The notes beneath the pieces were generated by a model that saw nothing but the letters and a program-made list of their open reading frames with translations, was not told the origin of the DNA and did not search any database. This document shows, in pieces, positions 20,033 through 34,130 of a stretch of DNA of 64,000 bases. The DNA is from Gammaproteobacteria bacterium (GTDB lineage: Bacteria > Pseudomonadota > Gammaproteobacteria > Pseudomonadales > Pseudomonadaceae). Location: contig JAAYFI010000024.1 of the NCBI GenBank assembly GCA_012728315.1, positions 1 to 64,000 on the forward strand, given 5' to 3'. Positions within the stretch are counted from its first letter, which is position 1. The number at the start of each line of letters is the position of its first letter. The translations under genes were made by a program, and so were the position numbers.

Positions 20033-20944
20033 TTATTTGCTCGCGTAACGCTCAAGACCTAAGACTAGCAAAATACCAAGCACTGCAAGTAACAACGCTG
20101 GAATAAGCTGTGCATCAATGTGAAACAGCTCAGTAAATTGCCAGGGCAATATATTTTCTTGAATCAAGGGCACTTCAACGCCATGCCGATCCATGCGCCA
20201 AGTTAACGTATTTTTCCAAGGCCAAACTTTATTTAAAGAACCAAACATAATGCCTGTTAACAAGGCTAAAGTCAGATCTCGAAAACGCTGCAAGGCGGCA
20301 GCTAGCAGGCGCGCAAAGGCCAGCAATCCAAACAGGCAACCTGCCGCAAAAACAACTAAAATACTCAAATCCAGCTGCTTAACCGCCAGTATAACTGTAG
20401 GGTACAACCCCATTAAGACCAAAATAAAGCTACCGGAAATACCAGGCAAAATCATTGCGCAAATAGCAATCGAACCGGCAAAAAAAAGACTGATCGGATC
20501 ATGTCCCCAAGCCACTGGCGCAGCGACAGTAATCCACCAGGCAAAGCCAGCGCCCAGGGCAAAAGCCAGCCAGCGACTGAGCTGCCAGCGTTGAATATCA
20601 CGCCCCACTAAATAGCAAGACACCAAAATCAAACCAAAGAAAAAAGACCAAAGCGCAATCGGCTGTGTCTCTAACAGCCAAGTGATCAAACGCGCCAGAC
20701 TTAAGATGCTCAGTAAAATTCCAGAAAACAGAATCAGCAAAAAGTTAGCATTAGCTAACTGCCACGCAGCTTTAATCTGCCCGCGCAAAAGCAGTAACGC
20801 AGCTTCTGGGATACGTGACAAAGCAGCTAACAGCTCGTCATAAATACCGGTAATAAAAGCTACTGTGCCGCCCGATACACCGGGCACCACATCAGCAGCA
20901 CCCATCGCCATACCTTTAAAAAATAACAGTACTTTATTGTTCAC
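20033..20944 (-). CDS. DUF368 membrane protein, probable undecaprenyl-phosphate translocase
   Basis: A 303-residue polytopic membrane protein with about eight to nine hydrophobic segments. The N-terminal motif [21 protein letters not shown] and a second internal copy-like segment ([19 protein letters not shown]) identify DUF368, whose Vibrio member (PopT) was shown to recycle undecaprenyl phosphate across the inner membrane. The start overlaps the pcm stop by four bases, so it is translated as part of the surE-pcm unit. Its place inside the rpoS-proximal operon links envelope lipid-carrier recycling to stress genes. Confidence 0.88.
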   Translation of the reverse strand: MNNKVLLFFKGMAMGAADVVPGVSGGTVAFITGIYDELLAALSRIPEAALLLLRGQIKAAWQLANANFLLILFSGILLSILSLARLITWLLETQPIALWSFFFGLILVSCYLVGRDIQRWQLSRWLAFALGAGFAWWITVAAPVAWGHDPISLFFAGSIAICAMILPGISGSFILVLMGLYPTVILAVKQLDLSILVVFAAGCLFGLLAFARLLAAALQRFRDLTLALLTGIMFGSLNKVWPWKNTLTWRMDRHGVEVPLIQENILPWQFTELFHIDAQLIPALLLAVLGILLVLGLERYASK

Positions 20945-21618
20945 GCTAAAGTCCCGCTCAATAAAGGGACAAAACGAACATCTTCTAGCGCTCGCTGTAC
21001 AAAGCCTTGTTCTTCTCGAACGATGAGTAACAGCTGTTGCGCATCCTCCTCGCCAACCGGAATAACCATTCTGCCGCCAACTGCCAACTGATCGAGCAGG
21101 GCTTGCGGTACTTCTTTAGCACCGGCAGTCACCATAATCCCATTGTAAGGCGCTAAGGCATTCCAGCCCTCCCAGCCATCGCCCCAACGGTATACAACAT
21201 TGCGCAAACCCAGTGCAGCCAATTGTTCTTTGGCACGCTCCTGTAAAGACTGAATACGCTCTACAGAAAATACACGCTCAACCAGTTGCGCAAGAACTGC
21301 GGTTTGATAGCCAGAACCCGTGCCAATTTCGAGCACCTTATCTAAAGGCCCGTCAGCCAAGAGCAACTCCGTCATACGCCCAACAATATAGGGCTGCGAA
21401 ATTGTTTGATTATTACCAATGGGTAGCGCGGTATCCTCATAAGCACGATGCGATAAAGCTTCATCAACAAATAAGTGTCGCGGTGTGCGCCGTATCACAT
21501 CCAGTACCTGAGGGTTGCTTAAACCTTCATCACACAAGCGCTGAATCAGACGTTCACGGGTACGTTGCGAGGTCATACCAATCCCTCGACGTTGTAAATC
21601 ATCCTGTTGAACACTCAC
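20941..21618 (-). CDS. pcm: Protein-L-isoaspartate O-methyltransferase
   Basis: A 225-residue SAM-dependent enzyme that repairs isoaspartyl residues in aged proteins. The start is placed at GTG 21618, which overlaps the surE TGA (GTGA) and is preceded by GGAGG at 7 bases; the longer frame to 21636 and the internal ATG of [10 protein letters not shown] (about 21576) are less likely or possible alternatives. [16 protein letters not shown] is the family signature and [16 protein letters not shown] the SAM-binding motif. Strong translational coupling with surE and DUF368 is evident. Confidence 0.93.
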   Translation of the reverse strand: MSVQQDDLQRRGIGMTSQRTRERLIQRLCDEGLSNPQVLDVIRRTPRHLFVDEALSHRAYEDTALPIGNNQTISQPYIVGRMTELLLADGPLDKVLEIGTGSGYQTAVLAQLVERVFSVERIQSLQERAKEQLAALGLRNVVYRWGDGWEGWNALAPYNGIMVTAGAKEVPQALLDQLAVGGRMVIPVGEEDAQQLLLIVREEQGFVQRALEDVRFVPLLSGTLA

Positions 21619-22364
21619 AATATATCCTCCAGCCACTGCTTAACATTCTGCAACTGCGGATGAAAGGTTCGATCCAATTGCAGTGGCGTAATCGACACAT
21701 AGCCTTGTGCAACAGCGTGAAAATCAGTACCTTCAGCACCGTCTTCGACCTCCCCTGCAGCGGCCAACCAATAACATTCTTTACCACGTGGATTCACCGT
21801 GCGCACCGGTGCTGCAGCACGCGCACGATGTCCTAAACGGGTCAATTTAATCCCTTTAATGTGCTCGAGCGGTAAATCCGGCACGTTGACATTAAACACA
21901 GTGCGCGGCTCCAACTCCAGATCAGCATGTGCCTCGATCAGTCGCCTTGCAAACCAAGCCGCGCTGGGTAGGTTGTGCGTCTGGCGTGACAACAAGGAAA
22001 AGGCGAAAGACGGCCGCTGTAAAAAACGTCCCTCTAAAGCAGCAGCAACAGTTCCGGAATACAGAACATCGTCGCCCAGGTTAGCCCCCAAATTAATGCC
22101 CGCAACAACCATATCCATTTCTTCCGCAAGCAAACCATGCAAGCCTAAATGCACACAATCGGTTGGCGTACCATTCACACTGATATAACCATTGCTCAAC
22201 GTTTGTGGATGCAAGGGACGATCAAGGGTCAATGAGCTGCTGGCACCGCTGCGATCTTGATCAGGTGCAATAATAGAGCACTGAGCATAATCACTTAATG
22301 CTTCATGTAAAGCTGATAATCCTGGTGCATTCACACCATCATCATTGGCAATTAAAATTCGCAC
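21615..22364 (-). CDS. surE: 5'/3'-nucleotidase SurE
   Basis: A 249-residue metal-dependent nucleoside monophosphatase. The N-terminal [13 protein letters not shown] holds the paired aspartates of the active site; [13 protein letters not shown] and [11 protein letters not shown] follow as in the family. The start codon is GTG at 22364, 13 bases inside the end of truD, with no good ribosome site of its own, which suggests translation by coupling. It is part of the ispF-truD-surE-pcm-DUF368 overlapping set. Confidence 0.94.
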   Translation of the reverse strand: MRILIANDDGVNAPGLSALHEALSDYAQCSIIAPDQDRSGASSSLTLDRPLHPQTLSNGYISVNGTPTDCVHLGLHGLLAEEMDMVVAGINLGANLGDDVLYSGTVAAALEGRFLQRPSFAFSLLSRQTHNLPSAAWFARRLIEAHADLELEPRTVFNVNVPDLPLEHIKGIKLTRLGHRARAAAPVRTVNPRGKECYWLAAAGEVEDGAEGTDFHAVAQGYVSITPLQLDRTFHPQLQNVKQWLEDIL

Positions 22365-23410
22365 GCACGCACCGCCTCAGTCACCGACAAAAGTTCCACC
22401 AATTCACGTAACACCACAGTCGCAAAGCAGCCGGGCGGTAAAATAAATTGCACTTGCAGGCAGTCTTGCGCAGGAAATTGCCAACATAAATCACGCACTG
22501 GCAAGCGCAAAATACGCCGTTCTTGCTGCAAATTAGCCCGCGCTAACCAAGCACTCAACTCTGGCATGTCAGCGGCGATTTGCATCTCACAATGCTGCAC
22601 TTGCGCTCGACTGGCAAGCTCGCCATCCCCCAATAACGGCCCTGTTGGATGAACATCCAATTGCGCTAAACGAGGATCATGACACTCATCAGGGCCTGCA
22701 AGAAAAAAACTGCGACTATTGGTAAAGGCTAAAACATCACCCTCTAGGGCTGTATTCCAAGTTGAATGTTGCACGCGCTGGGCCAAGACACGGTTAAACA
22801 GAGCACTGCGCCCTGCTGACAATAAGCGTGAGCGTAAGTTGCGCTGCACCGGCAACTCATTGCGCTGTGCATACTCAAGTGCGCCCAGCAGGTTATTGCC
22901 GTTTTCGCCAAAGCGCTGCAAACCAAAGTAATTGGGCACACCCTGCGCTGCAATGGTTTGCAAGCGCGCCTGCAGAGCCTCTTGATCAGCTTTTAGATCA
23001 GTTAAGCGAATGGTAAAACCATTGGCTGAGTGCGCACCGCGTTGCAGTTTACGACTGTGACGCTGGATATCTAAAATGCGTAAATCTTCACCTTCAGCCG
23101 CGCTTAACTGCGGATCACTTTTTCCAGGTAAGTGCACACTGAACCATTGCCGCGTTAAAGCTTGGCGATCCTTTAAGCCGGCATAACTGATTTGGCGCAG
23201 CGAGACCCCCGCGGCCTTAGCTAAGCGCCGCGCTGCTTCCTCAGTGTTTAATAGACGTTTCTCCACCCACAACCACAAGTGTTCACCGCTACCGGATAAA
23301 GGAATATCTAAAACCTCATCCACCTGAAAGTCTTCAGCACAGGCTTTTAACTGGGCACGACCACAAGGCTCACCCCAAGCTAAGGGGCCAAGCAGTTCAA
23401 ACTCATTCAT
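22352..23410 (-). CDS. truD: tRNA pseudouridine(13) synthase TruD
   Basis: A 352-residue enzyme converting U13 of tRNA-Glu to pseudouridine. The catalytic aspartate is in [14 protein letters not shown] (about residue 80). The inserted TRUD domain with NYFGLQRFG (about 157-165) is present. The ATG overlaps the ispF stop by four bases. The 3' end overlaps surE by 13 bases. Length matches the family. Confidence 0.95.
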   Translation of the reverse strand: MNEFELLGPLAWGEPCGRAQLKACAEDFQVDEVLDIPLSGSGEHLWLWVEKRLLNTEEAARRLAKAAGVSLRQISYAGLKDRQALTRQWFSVHLPGKSDPQLSAAEGEDLRILDIQRHSRKLQRGAHSANGFTIRLTDLKADQEALQARLQTIAAQGVPNYFGLQRFGENGNNLLGALEYAQRNELPVQRNLRSRLLSAGRSALFNRVLAQRVQHSTWNTALEGDVLAFTNSRSFFLAGPDECHDPRLAQLDVHPTGPLLGDGELASRAQVQHCEMQIAADMPELSAWLARANLQQERRILRLPVRDLCWQFPAQDCLQVQFILPPGCFATVVLRELVELLSVTEAVRACEF

Positions 23411-23880
23411 GCTTTGACCAACATGACAACGGCATGGGCCGCGATACCCTCTTCACGACCAACAAATCCAAGTGTTTCTGTTGTTGTCGCTTTCACATTA
23501 ACCTGATCTAAAGCAATGTTAAGATCGCTGGCAATATGCTCGCGCATTAAAGCAATATGCGGCGCCATTTTGGGGGCTTGGGCTAAAATAGTCGCATCAA
23601 TATTACCAACCCGCCAGCCGGCCTGTTCAAGTAAACTTAAAACATGACGCAATAACTGGCGACTGTCGGCGTTTTTATATGCAGGATCTGTATCTGGAAA
23701 ATGCTGACCAATATCACCTAAAGCAGCGGCCCCCAATAACGCATCAGTTAGCGCATGCAATAAGACATCACCGTCAGAGTGCGCCACAAAGCTTTTATCG
23801 TGAGCAATTTGCACACCGCCTAAGGTAATAAAACTACCCGGCTGAAAGCGGTGCACATCATAGCCATGACCTATACGCAT
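23407..23880 (-). CDS. ispF: 2-C-methyl-D-erythritol 2,4-cyclodiphosphate synthase
   Basis: A 157-residue trimeric enzyme of the MEP isoprenoid pathway. Metal ligands Asp8 and His10 (GYDVHRF) and His42 ([19 protein letters not shown]) are visible. AGG lies about 8 bases before the ATG. It is the first gene of the tight series ispF-truD-surE-pcm-DUF368, then nlpD. IspD of the same pathway lies about 5 kb away at 28984, separated by formaldehyde-detoxification and regulatory genes. Confidence 0.96.
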   Translation of the reverse strand: MRIGHGYDVHRFQPGSFITLGGVQIAHDKSFVAHSDGDVLLHALTDALLGAAALGDIGQHFPDTDPAYKNADSRQLLRHVLSLLEQAGWRVGNIDATILAQAPKMAPHIALMREHIASDLNIALDQVNVKATTTETLGFVGREEGIAAHAVVMLVKA

Positions 23881-23973
23881 ATTGATACCTGATTATTAAA
23901 AGCAGGCCGTATTCTACACAGGTTTAGCTACCTTAACCTAGCCAGTCGGCTCATTGTTTCTGCAGCTAATGTG

Positions 23974-24822
23974 CTATGCGTCAAACAATGCTCGCGCATG
24001 AAAGCGTAAATGCTCATCAATAAAGCTGGCAATAAAATAATAGCTATGATCATAGCCGGGTTGCATGCGCAATGTGAGTGGATAACCTGCACGTTCAGCA
24101 GCAACTTGTAAAGCTGCAGGCTTCAGCTGCTCAACTAAAAAGCTGTCGGCCTCACCTTGATCAATCAGCATGGGTAACTGCTGGGTGGCATGGGCGATTA
24201 ACGCACTGGCATCCCACTCCATCCAGGTTTCGCGCTGAGTCCCGAGATAGTTCGAGAAGGCTTTCTCCCCCCAAGGACACTGGGTTGGCTGACAAATCGG
24301 CGCAAAGGCTGAAACAGACTGATAACGCTGTGGCTCACGCAAAGCAGCAATTAAAGCGCCATGCCCACCCATCGAGTGACCACTGATGCTGCGCTTATCC
24401 GAGACCGGTAAATGCTGCCCAACTAAAGCAGGCAGTTCTGTTACCACGTAATCATACATACGGTAATGCTGAGCCCAGGGCTCCTGCGTGGCATTGATAT
24501 AAAAGCCTGCGCCTAAGCCAAAATCCCAAGCGCCTTCAGGATCATCCGCAACACCTTCACCGCGCGGACTGGTATCTGGTGCAACGATAATTAAGCCTAA
24601 CTCTGCAGCGGCTTTTAGTGCACCAGCCTTTTGCATAAAATTCTCATCGGTACAGGTTAACCCAGACAGCCAATACAGCACAGGCAAAGGCTTACCCAAC
24701 TCAACCTGCGGCGGCAAATACACGGCAAACTGCATACTGCAATTGAGCGTACTGGACTCATGCTGATAGCGCAGATGCTGGCCGCCAAACACTTTATTAG
24801 ATGACAATTGTTGTAACGACAT
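23974..24822 (-). CDS. fghA: S-formylglutathione hydrolase
   Basis: A 282-residue alpha/beta hydrolase releasing formate and glutathione, the second step of glutathione-dependent formaldehyde oxidation. The nucleophile is the Ser of [11 protein letters not shown] (about residue 148); [12 protein letters not shown] and the C-terminal GYDHSYYFI with the catalytic His are typical. The second ATG of an ATGATG pair (24822) is chosen because GGAGG sits 5 bases ahead; the open frame starts slightly upstream. It lies directly downstream of adhC. Confidence 0.95.
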   Translation of the reverse strand: MSLQQLSSNKVFGGQHLRYQHESSTLNCSMQFAVYLPPQVELGKPLPVLYWLSGLTCTDENFMQKAGALKAAAELGLIIVAPDTSPRGEGVADDPEGAWDFGLGAGFYINATQEPWAQHYRMYDYVVTELPALVGQHLPVSDKRSISGHSMGGHGALIAALREPQRYQSVSAFAPICQPTQCPWGEKAFSNYLGTQRETWMEWDASALIAHATQQLPMLIDQGEADSFLVEQLKPAALQVAAERAGYPLTLRMQPGYDHSYYFIASFIDEHLRFHARALFDA

Positions 24823-24840
24823 CATTACCTCCAAAGACAG

Positions 24841-24875
24841 GCGCTAGGGAAAAAGCTGACCTTCTGCCCTAACGC
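24841..24875 (-). other. Imperfect hairpin between adhC and fghA
   Basis: GCGCTAGGG / CCCTAACGC pair with one mismatch around a 17-base loop in the 66-base gap between adhC and fghA. It could modulate relative expression of the two genes; there is no T-run on the minus strand. Confidence 0.35.
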
Positions 24876-24888
24876 ATGTGGTTGTTGA

Positions 24889-26064
<1,176 letters not shown>

Positions 26065-26155
26065 TCATGAAAGGAAACACTAAACAATGTTAGCGACACC
26101 GTCAGAATCAAGCGTAACTGACGAACAGCGCAGCGCGAGCCCTTATCGCACAAGG

Positions 26156-27265
26156 TTAGCTACTGCGCTCCACACGACCACCCGAACGCAACAGATAGCC
26201 CGAGCCGTCCTCGCATAAAAAAGCTTCGCGCGGCACAAGGGATAAGACATCAATGCCACCTTGTAAGGCATAGGCTTGAAAGCCCAACTGGGTCAGTAAA
26301 AAGACGGCACTCTGACTGCGTTTAGCATTATCGCAATAACATAAATACACTGTATTTTTATTCAGCATACGAGCTTTTAAGCGCAGTAAATCCAAGGGCA
26401 TATGCAAAGCTTGTGCAGCGTGCGCACGCTCATACTCATCCGTTCGACGCACATCCAACCACTGCGCCCCCTGCTCTAGTAACGCACCCGCTTGCGCAAA
26501 AGATACCTCTTGGGTCACCGGCGCCTTTAAAAGCTCAAGAAAGTCAGCACGCTCTAAATACAGTACTCGGCTGTCGGCAAGCAAGCTAACAGTGGCGTTG
26601 CGCGGCGCATCGCTTAGCAAAGCTTCCTCGCCAAAACAAGCGCCCGCTGACAACTCCGCTAGCACTTGCCGCTGCCCTTGCGCCTGCTGACTGACCTCAG
26701 CATGACCACTGCGTAAAAAATAACAACGATCCCCAGCTTCGCCTTCAGAGACAACATCGGTGCCTTTATTTAGATCTAAAACCTTCATGCGTTGCAGCAT
26801 CTGCCGAATATTAACAGCCGGCACCCTAGAGAATAGTGGGTTGGCTAATAAGATCGACAACCACTCAATATCTTCACCTTCCGCCTCAAGCTCCAGCAGC
26901 ACATCTTGTAGAGCTTGCTGCCACGTCAAAAAACGAGCCAAGCGTGCACGCTCAAGTAAGACCACAGTGCAGTCCGTAGCCGCAATTAACCTATACGCTT
27001 GTGCAGTATTGGCTGGCAACGCATGCTGGCTTTCTTCGCTGCCTGCTTCTATATAGAGCTCATCACCCTGCTCAGATTGATAAAACAAATCACCTGAGAG
27101 TAAAAAACAAGTGAGTTGCTTGCTCTCTGGCAATGGCACTACGACTTGACCCGCTAAAAAAGGCTGGATAATTAATTGCGCACGCAACTCGGCATACTGC
27201 TGGGCTGATAAAGCACTTAAAGAGGTAAATCCTTTTAACTGCGCTGGGCTTAGATAATCACTCAT
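26156..27265 (-). CDS. Two cNMP-binding domains fused to a rhodanese domain
   Basis: A 369-residue soluble protein. Residues about 10-120 form a degenerate cyclic-nucleotide-binding fold, about 140-240 a clearer one (ILSEGEAG-like turn as VVSEGEAGDRCYFL, then GACFGEEALLSDAPRNATV), and about 255-345 a rhodanese domain with the loop CDNAKRS holding the active Cys. There is no helix-turn-helix, so it is not a DNA-binding Crp. It may sense a ligand and act on sulfane sulfur. It stands downstream of adhC on the chromosome, same strand, 154 bases from the adhC start. AGGAG lies 11 bases before the ATG. Confidence 0.8.
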   Translation of the reverse strand: MSDYLSPAQLKGFTSLSALSAQQYAELRAQLIIQPFLAGQVVVPLPESKQLTCFLLSGDLFYQSEQGDELYIEAGSEESQHALPANTAQAYRLIAATDCTVVLLERARLARFLTWQQALQDVLLELEAEGEDIEWLSILLANPLFSRVPAVNIRQMLQRMKVLDLNKGTDVVSEGEAGDRCYFLRSGHAEVSQQAQGQRQVLAELSAGACFGEEALLSDAPRNATVSLLADSRVLYLERADFLELLKAPVTQEVSFAQAGALLEQGAQWLDVRRTDEYERAHAAQALHMPLDLLRLKARMLNKNTVYLCYCDNAKRSQSAVFLLTQLGFQAYALQGGIDVLSLVPREAFLCEDGSGYLLRSGGRVERSS

Positions 27266-27325
27266 GCGCTTTTATACTCCTATTTCACAGCGGATAATTG
27301 CCCAAAACTCACACCCGGCCCGGCA

Positions 27326-28672
27326 CTATACTCGTTTATGTCTAGAACAACGGTCAGTTGCCCCTTCGACAAAATTGTCGGGGCGACTTTCGCGTACCAG
27401 AGGTAAGCCGCACTGCGTATGCTCATCAAAGACCGCAGAACACACGGGATTTTCATAATGCTCTAACCAGCGCACGTACTGCGTTTCAGGTACGGCGCAC
27501 TTGTTCGCCACATAACGCATAGGGTTCTGCAGATAAGATACGATATTTTGCAACGGGATAGTAATGTGTCCAGCCCCAGGGTGACAGGCTACAAAAACCA
27601 CGCCCAAGCGACTTAAGCGCTCCAGCACTTGCTCGCCACTTTGCCCTGCTTGCTCTTGTAGCTGCTGCTTTAATTGCATCAGTTCATTTTCTAACTGCTG
27701 CTCTTGCTCAATTTTATAAGCCAATTCCACATCACGAATGGCCACTTGCTCTTTATAGTCAACCACGGCCACGGCAATACGAGCCTGTAGTTCATGCTCA
27801 AACTGCTCGCGTAAAGACTCAACAGCCTCACGCTCATGCTGCTCAAAAGCACGTAATCGCGCTTGCAAATCACTGCGTAGTTTTTCCAAACTGTCGGCTT
27901 GCTCTGATAACTGCTGCTTAAGCTGCTCATTTAACTCTTCTTGCTGCTGCAACTGTTGCTGCAATTCTGCGTAGCGCTGCTGCTGACTTGCAAGCGCCTG
28001 CTGATGTTGTTGGCGCAATTGCCCCAGTTGCTCATGATGCTGTGCTTCTAAAGTGCTGATACGCAAGCGTTGCTGTTTAATAATTTGTGCCGCTTTTTGC
28101 CGTTGCTCTTGGTCTTTCTTGCGATCCAAAGCCTGTACTTCAGCATCCATCTGCACTGCAGAATCCCAACGCTCTTCAGCCGCAACCTTAAGCTGCTCGG
28201 TAGCAAAAAACTGCTCATGCGAGTCATCGAAAAGTAAACCTAAGCTGTTGTGCTTAACAGCATCACGGATCATTAATAGGTGATTATTTTTAGGTGATAA
28301 ATCAGGGTCCCATAAATGCATTTGATGCCAAGGGACTGAGGACTGACTGCGGCAAGCCAAGCGAATCGGCCCCGCACCTAAGTCTGGGCCACGCCCAGAA
28401 CGCTCAGCCAAATGACGCAAAGGAATATTCCAGCTGGGATCAGCCGCGCCTTTTTCATCAAAATCAATATAGAAAAAAACCACTGAGCGCACGAGCAATC
28501 TAGGATTGATTAAGACATAAGCCGCACGCATTTGTTGATCTATGAATTCAGGCATATTGACCACGCCATCGAGCACAGCCTCAAATTCCGGATACAGCAT
28601 TTGCTTAAAGATTTTTTGATCCGTGAAGAACATCACGGACTCAACCATCTGTGGCTTATTATGCAAGTGCAT
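27326..28672 (-). CDS. Long coiled-coil protein with Cys/His C-terminal motif
   Basis: A 448-residue protein of unknown function, starting at MHLHNKPQ (28672); the open frame extends to 28726 but that portion is unlikely. The N-terminal globular part (about 1-160) is followed by a Gln/Glu-rich coiled coil (about 165-355) and a C-terminal domain whose end carries C, C, C and H residues spaced like a zinc site (NPVCSAVF, TQCGLPL, DRCSRHK). Homologs in Pseudomonas lie near ispD and are often labelled loosely as chromosome-segregation ATPases, but no ATPase motif is visible. Upstream of, and probably transcribed with, the rhodanese fusion gene. Confidence 0.7.
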   Translation of the reverse strand: MHLHNKPQMVESVMFFTDQKIFKQMLYPEFEAVLDGVVNMPEFIDQQMRAAYVLINPRLLVRSVVFFYIDFDEKGAADPSWNIPLRHLAERSGRGPDLGAGPIRLACRSQSSVPWHQMHLWDPDLSPKNNHLLMIRDAVKHNSLGLLFDDSHEQFFATEQLKVAAEERWDSAVQMDAEVQALDRKKDQEQRQKAAQIIKQQRLRISTLEAQHHEQLGQLRQQHQQALASQQQRYAELQQQLQQQEELNEQLKQQLSEQADSLEKLRSDLQARLRAFEQHEREAVESLREQFEHELQARIAVAVVDYKEQVAIRDVELAYKIEQEQQLENELMQLKQQLQEQAGQSGEQVLERLSRLGVVFVACHPGAGHITIPLQNIVSYLQNPMRYVANKCAVPETQYVRWLEHYENPVCSAVFDEHTQCGLPLVRESRPDNFVEGATDRCSRHKRV

Positions 28673-28983
28673 TATATTTCTCAACTGGCAACGGGAAAAA
28701 GCATGGACAACGCATGGAAGATTCAAGTTTCACTATAACAAAACCTCAATCCAACGGTGTGACGCTGTTAACATGCAATTAAGCGTGCAAGTGTCTCAGC
28801 TGCACAAAAGTGACTCTTTTCACAATGTTCAGTTGAGCTAGATAAGCAGACACGGATGAACTCCATTATTGCTAGGCGCTAAGCGTCGCGGCAACCCGCA
28901 ACGCGATAATACACACAGCTCAGCAGATTGCTTCGCTGCGCACACCAGACGTGGTTTGCGGTATTTCGTATATAGAGAAAGAG
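28673..28983. other. Intergenic region upstream of the coiled-coil gene
   Basis: About 310 bases between ispD (stop at 28984) and the start of the coiled-coil gene. It contains the promoter of the latter (not resolved) and, at 28864-28950, a degraded copy of the palindromic repeat described separately. No open frame with a ribosome site was found. Confidence 0.4.
28864..28950. repeat. Degraded copy of an ~87-bp palindromic intergenic repeat
   Basis: Aligned with 40177-40263 this stretch shares GGCGxxAAGCG, CGGCAA, the centre with ACACAGC and CAGC, then TTGCTTCGCT and the terminal CAGAC/ATGAC. The outer arms have diverged more than in the other copy. It resembles the dispersed intergenic elements built on GTCATTGCGAGCG...CGAAGCAA that occur in many bacteria. 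Confidence 0.65.
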
Positions 28984-29685
28984 TTAAGGCTCACGGGTCA
29001 GTAAGTTTTGCAAAAGCTGCAAATCTTCCGGCCGTGTGATTTTTATATTACTGGCACAACCTTCAACAATACGCGGACTCAACCCCGCCCACTCCATAGC
29101 GGAAGACTCATCTGTGATAGCAACTTGCGCCTGCAGTGCATCCGCCAGCGCACGCTGCAGCAAACCCAAACGAAACATCTGCGGAGTTAAAGCATGCCAA
29201 ATCACGCTGCGGTCGATCGTTGTCAAAATAGCGCCCGTAGCGCTCACCCGCTTTAAAGTATCGCGCGCCGGCACCGCCAAGATGCCCCCAACCGGATCAT
29301 CGGCCAACTCCAGCAACAAGCGCTCAAGATCCGCACTTTTAAGCAAAGGCCGAGCAGCATCATGCACCAGCACCCAATCATCGGCCTGCGCTCCACGATC
29401 GTTCAGTGCCAGTAAAGCGTTCAGCACCGAATCAGCCCGCTCGGCGCCGCCGATTACAGTTTGGATACGGGGGTCGCCTGCCATATCAAGTTGCGACCAC
29501 CAGGTATCATGCTCGGCCAGAGCCAGTACAATGCCCATAACATCAGGTCGTTCTAAGAAACATTGCAAGGTCAGTTCAAGAATGGTTTTTCCCGATACGG
29601 TCAAGTACTGCTTTGGACAAGCAGCCTGCATCCGTCGACCAATACCGGCAGCCGGAATAACCAGCCAAAAGCGTGGCGCCGTCAT
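28984..29685 (-). CDS. ispD: 2-C-methyl-D-erythritol 4-phosphate cytidylyltransferase
   Basis: A 233-residue nucleotidyltransferase of the MEP pathway that makes CDP-methylerythritol. The N-terminal VIPAAGIGRRMQAACPKQYL is the CTP-binding signature and VLVHDAARPLL the second motif. It overlaps the ftsB stop by four bases, the usual ftsB-ispD pairing. Confidence 0.95.
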   Translation of the reverse strand: MTAPRFWLVIPAAGIGRRMQAACPKQYLTVSGKTILELTLQCFLERPDVMGIVLALAEHDTWWSQLDMAGDPRIQTVIGGAERADSVLNALLALNDRGAQADDWVLVHDAARPLLKSADLERLLLELADDPVGGILAVPARDTLKRVSATGAILTTIDRSVIWHALTPQMFRLGLLQRALADALQAQVAITDESSAMEWAGLSPRIVEGCASNIKITRPEDLQLLQNLLTREP

Positions 29686-29963
29686 TCAGCTAACAAGAAC
29701 AGGGTTTCCCCTTCCTTGACCATACCAAGCTCATGCCGAGCACGCTCTTCAACAGTTTCCATACCTTTTTTCAGCTCCATCACTTCGGCATCCATCACTC
29801 GATTACGCTCAAATAAACGTTCATTTTCCGCTTTTTGTTCAGCAATCTGTTGTTTTAACTGCACACCCTGTGCAATACCACCATCGCCAACCCAGAGGCG
29901 GTACTGGAGTCCGACCAACATTACGAGCAGCAAGATAAGCAACCAGTAGGGTTCTTTTTTCAT
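29682..29963 (-). CDS. ftsB: Cell division protein FtsB
   Basis: A 93-residue bitopic membrane protein of the FtsQ-FtsL-FtsB division complex. One N-terminal membrane helix (about 7-20, LLILLLVMLVGL) is followed by a periplasmic coiled coil (about 30-70) with the ENERLFERN segment, then ARHELGMVKEGET. It lies between eno and ispD, as in most gammaproteobacteria. Confidence 0.94.
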   Translation of the reverse strand: MKKEPYWLLILLLVMLVGLQYRLWVGDGGIAQGVQLKQQIAEQKAENERLFERNRVMDAEVMELKKGMETVEERARHELGMVKEGETLFLLAE

Positions 29964-29977
29964 AGTGGTATTCCATT

Positions 29978-30005
29978 AAAAAGGGCAGCGATATGGGCTG
30001 CCCTT
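29978..30005 (-). terminator. Rho-independent terminator of eno
   Basis: AAGGGCAGC / GCTGCCCTT, 9-bp stem with a 7-base loop. On the minus strand the stem follows the eno stop and is followed by TTTTT, in the 88-base gap before ftsB. Full termination here would mean ftsB relies on readthrough or its own promoter. Confidence 0.85.
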
Positions 30006-30051
30006 GTAAATCACAATATCTGTGACATCCGTCGCTTACAGAGGTTGCAAA

Positions 30052-33889
<3,838 letters not shown>

Positions 33890-34130
33890 TTAAGCGGCAA
33901 GCCGCCGAAGATAAGCATTGAAAACTGTGCTTGAAAATACAATTCATCTTCAAGCGCTGCAGAGGCAATCAAGCACCTGCACTAATCAACTAATAGACGG
34001 GAGAATAGTCTACGCGAAAGCTGTTTATGACTCAAACCAAGAAACCACCAAAACGTGATTTTTCTCCTGCAATTTAATCTGCTCTGCACAGCTCACCACT
34101 TTACCGGCCCTCTAAAACGCAACGACTGAC

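Noticed and set aside
21213-21836. Plus-strand open frame of 207 codons opposite pcm and surE
   Set aside because: Antisense shadow of two conserved genes; no ribosome site.
29036-29719. Plus-strand open frame of 227 codons opposite ispD
   Set aside because: It is antisense to a clearly conserved enzyme and its translation is low-complexity Ser/Arg-rich, typical of a shadow frame.
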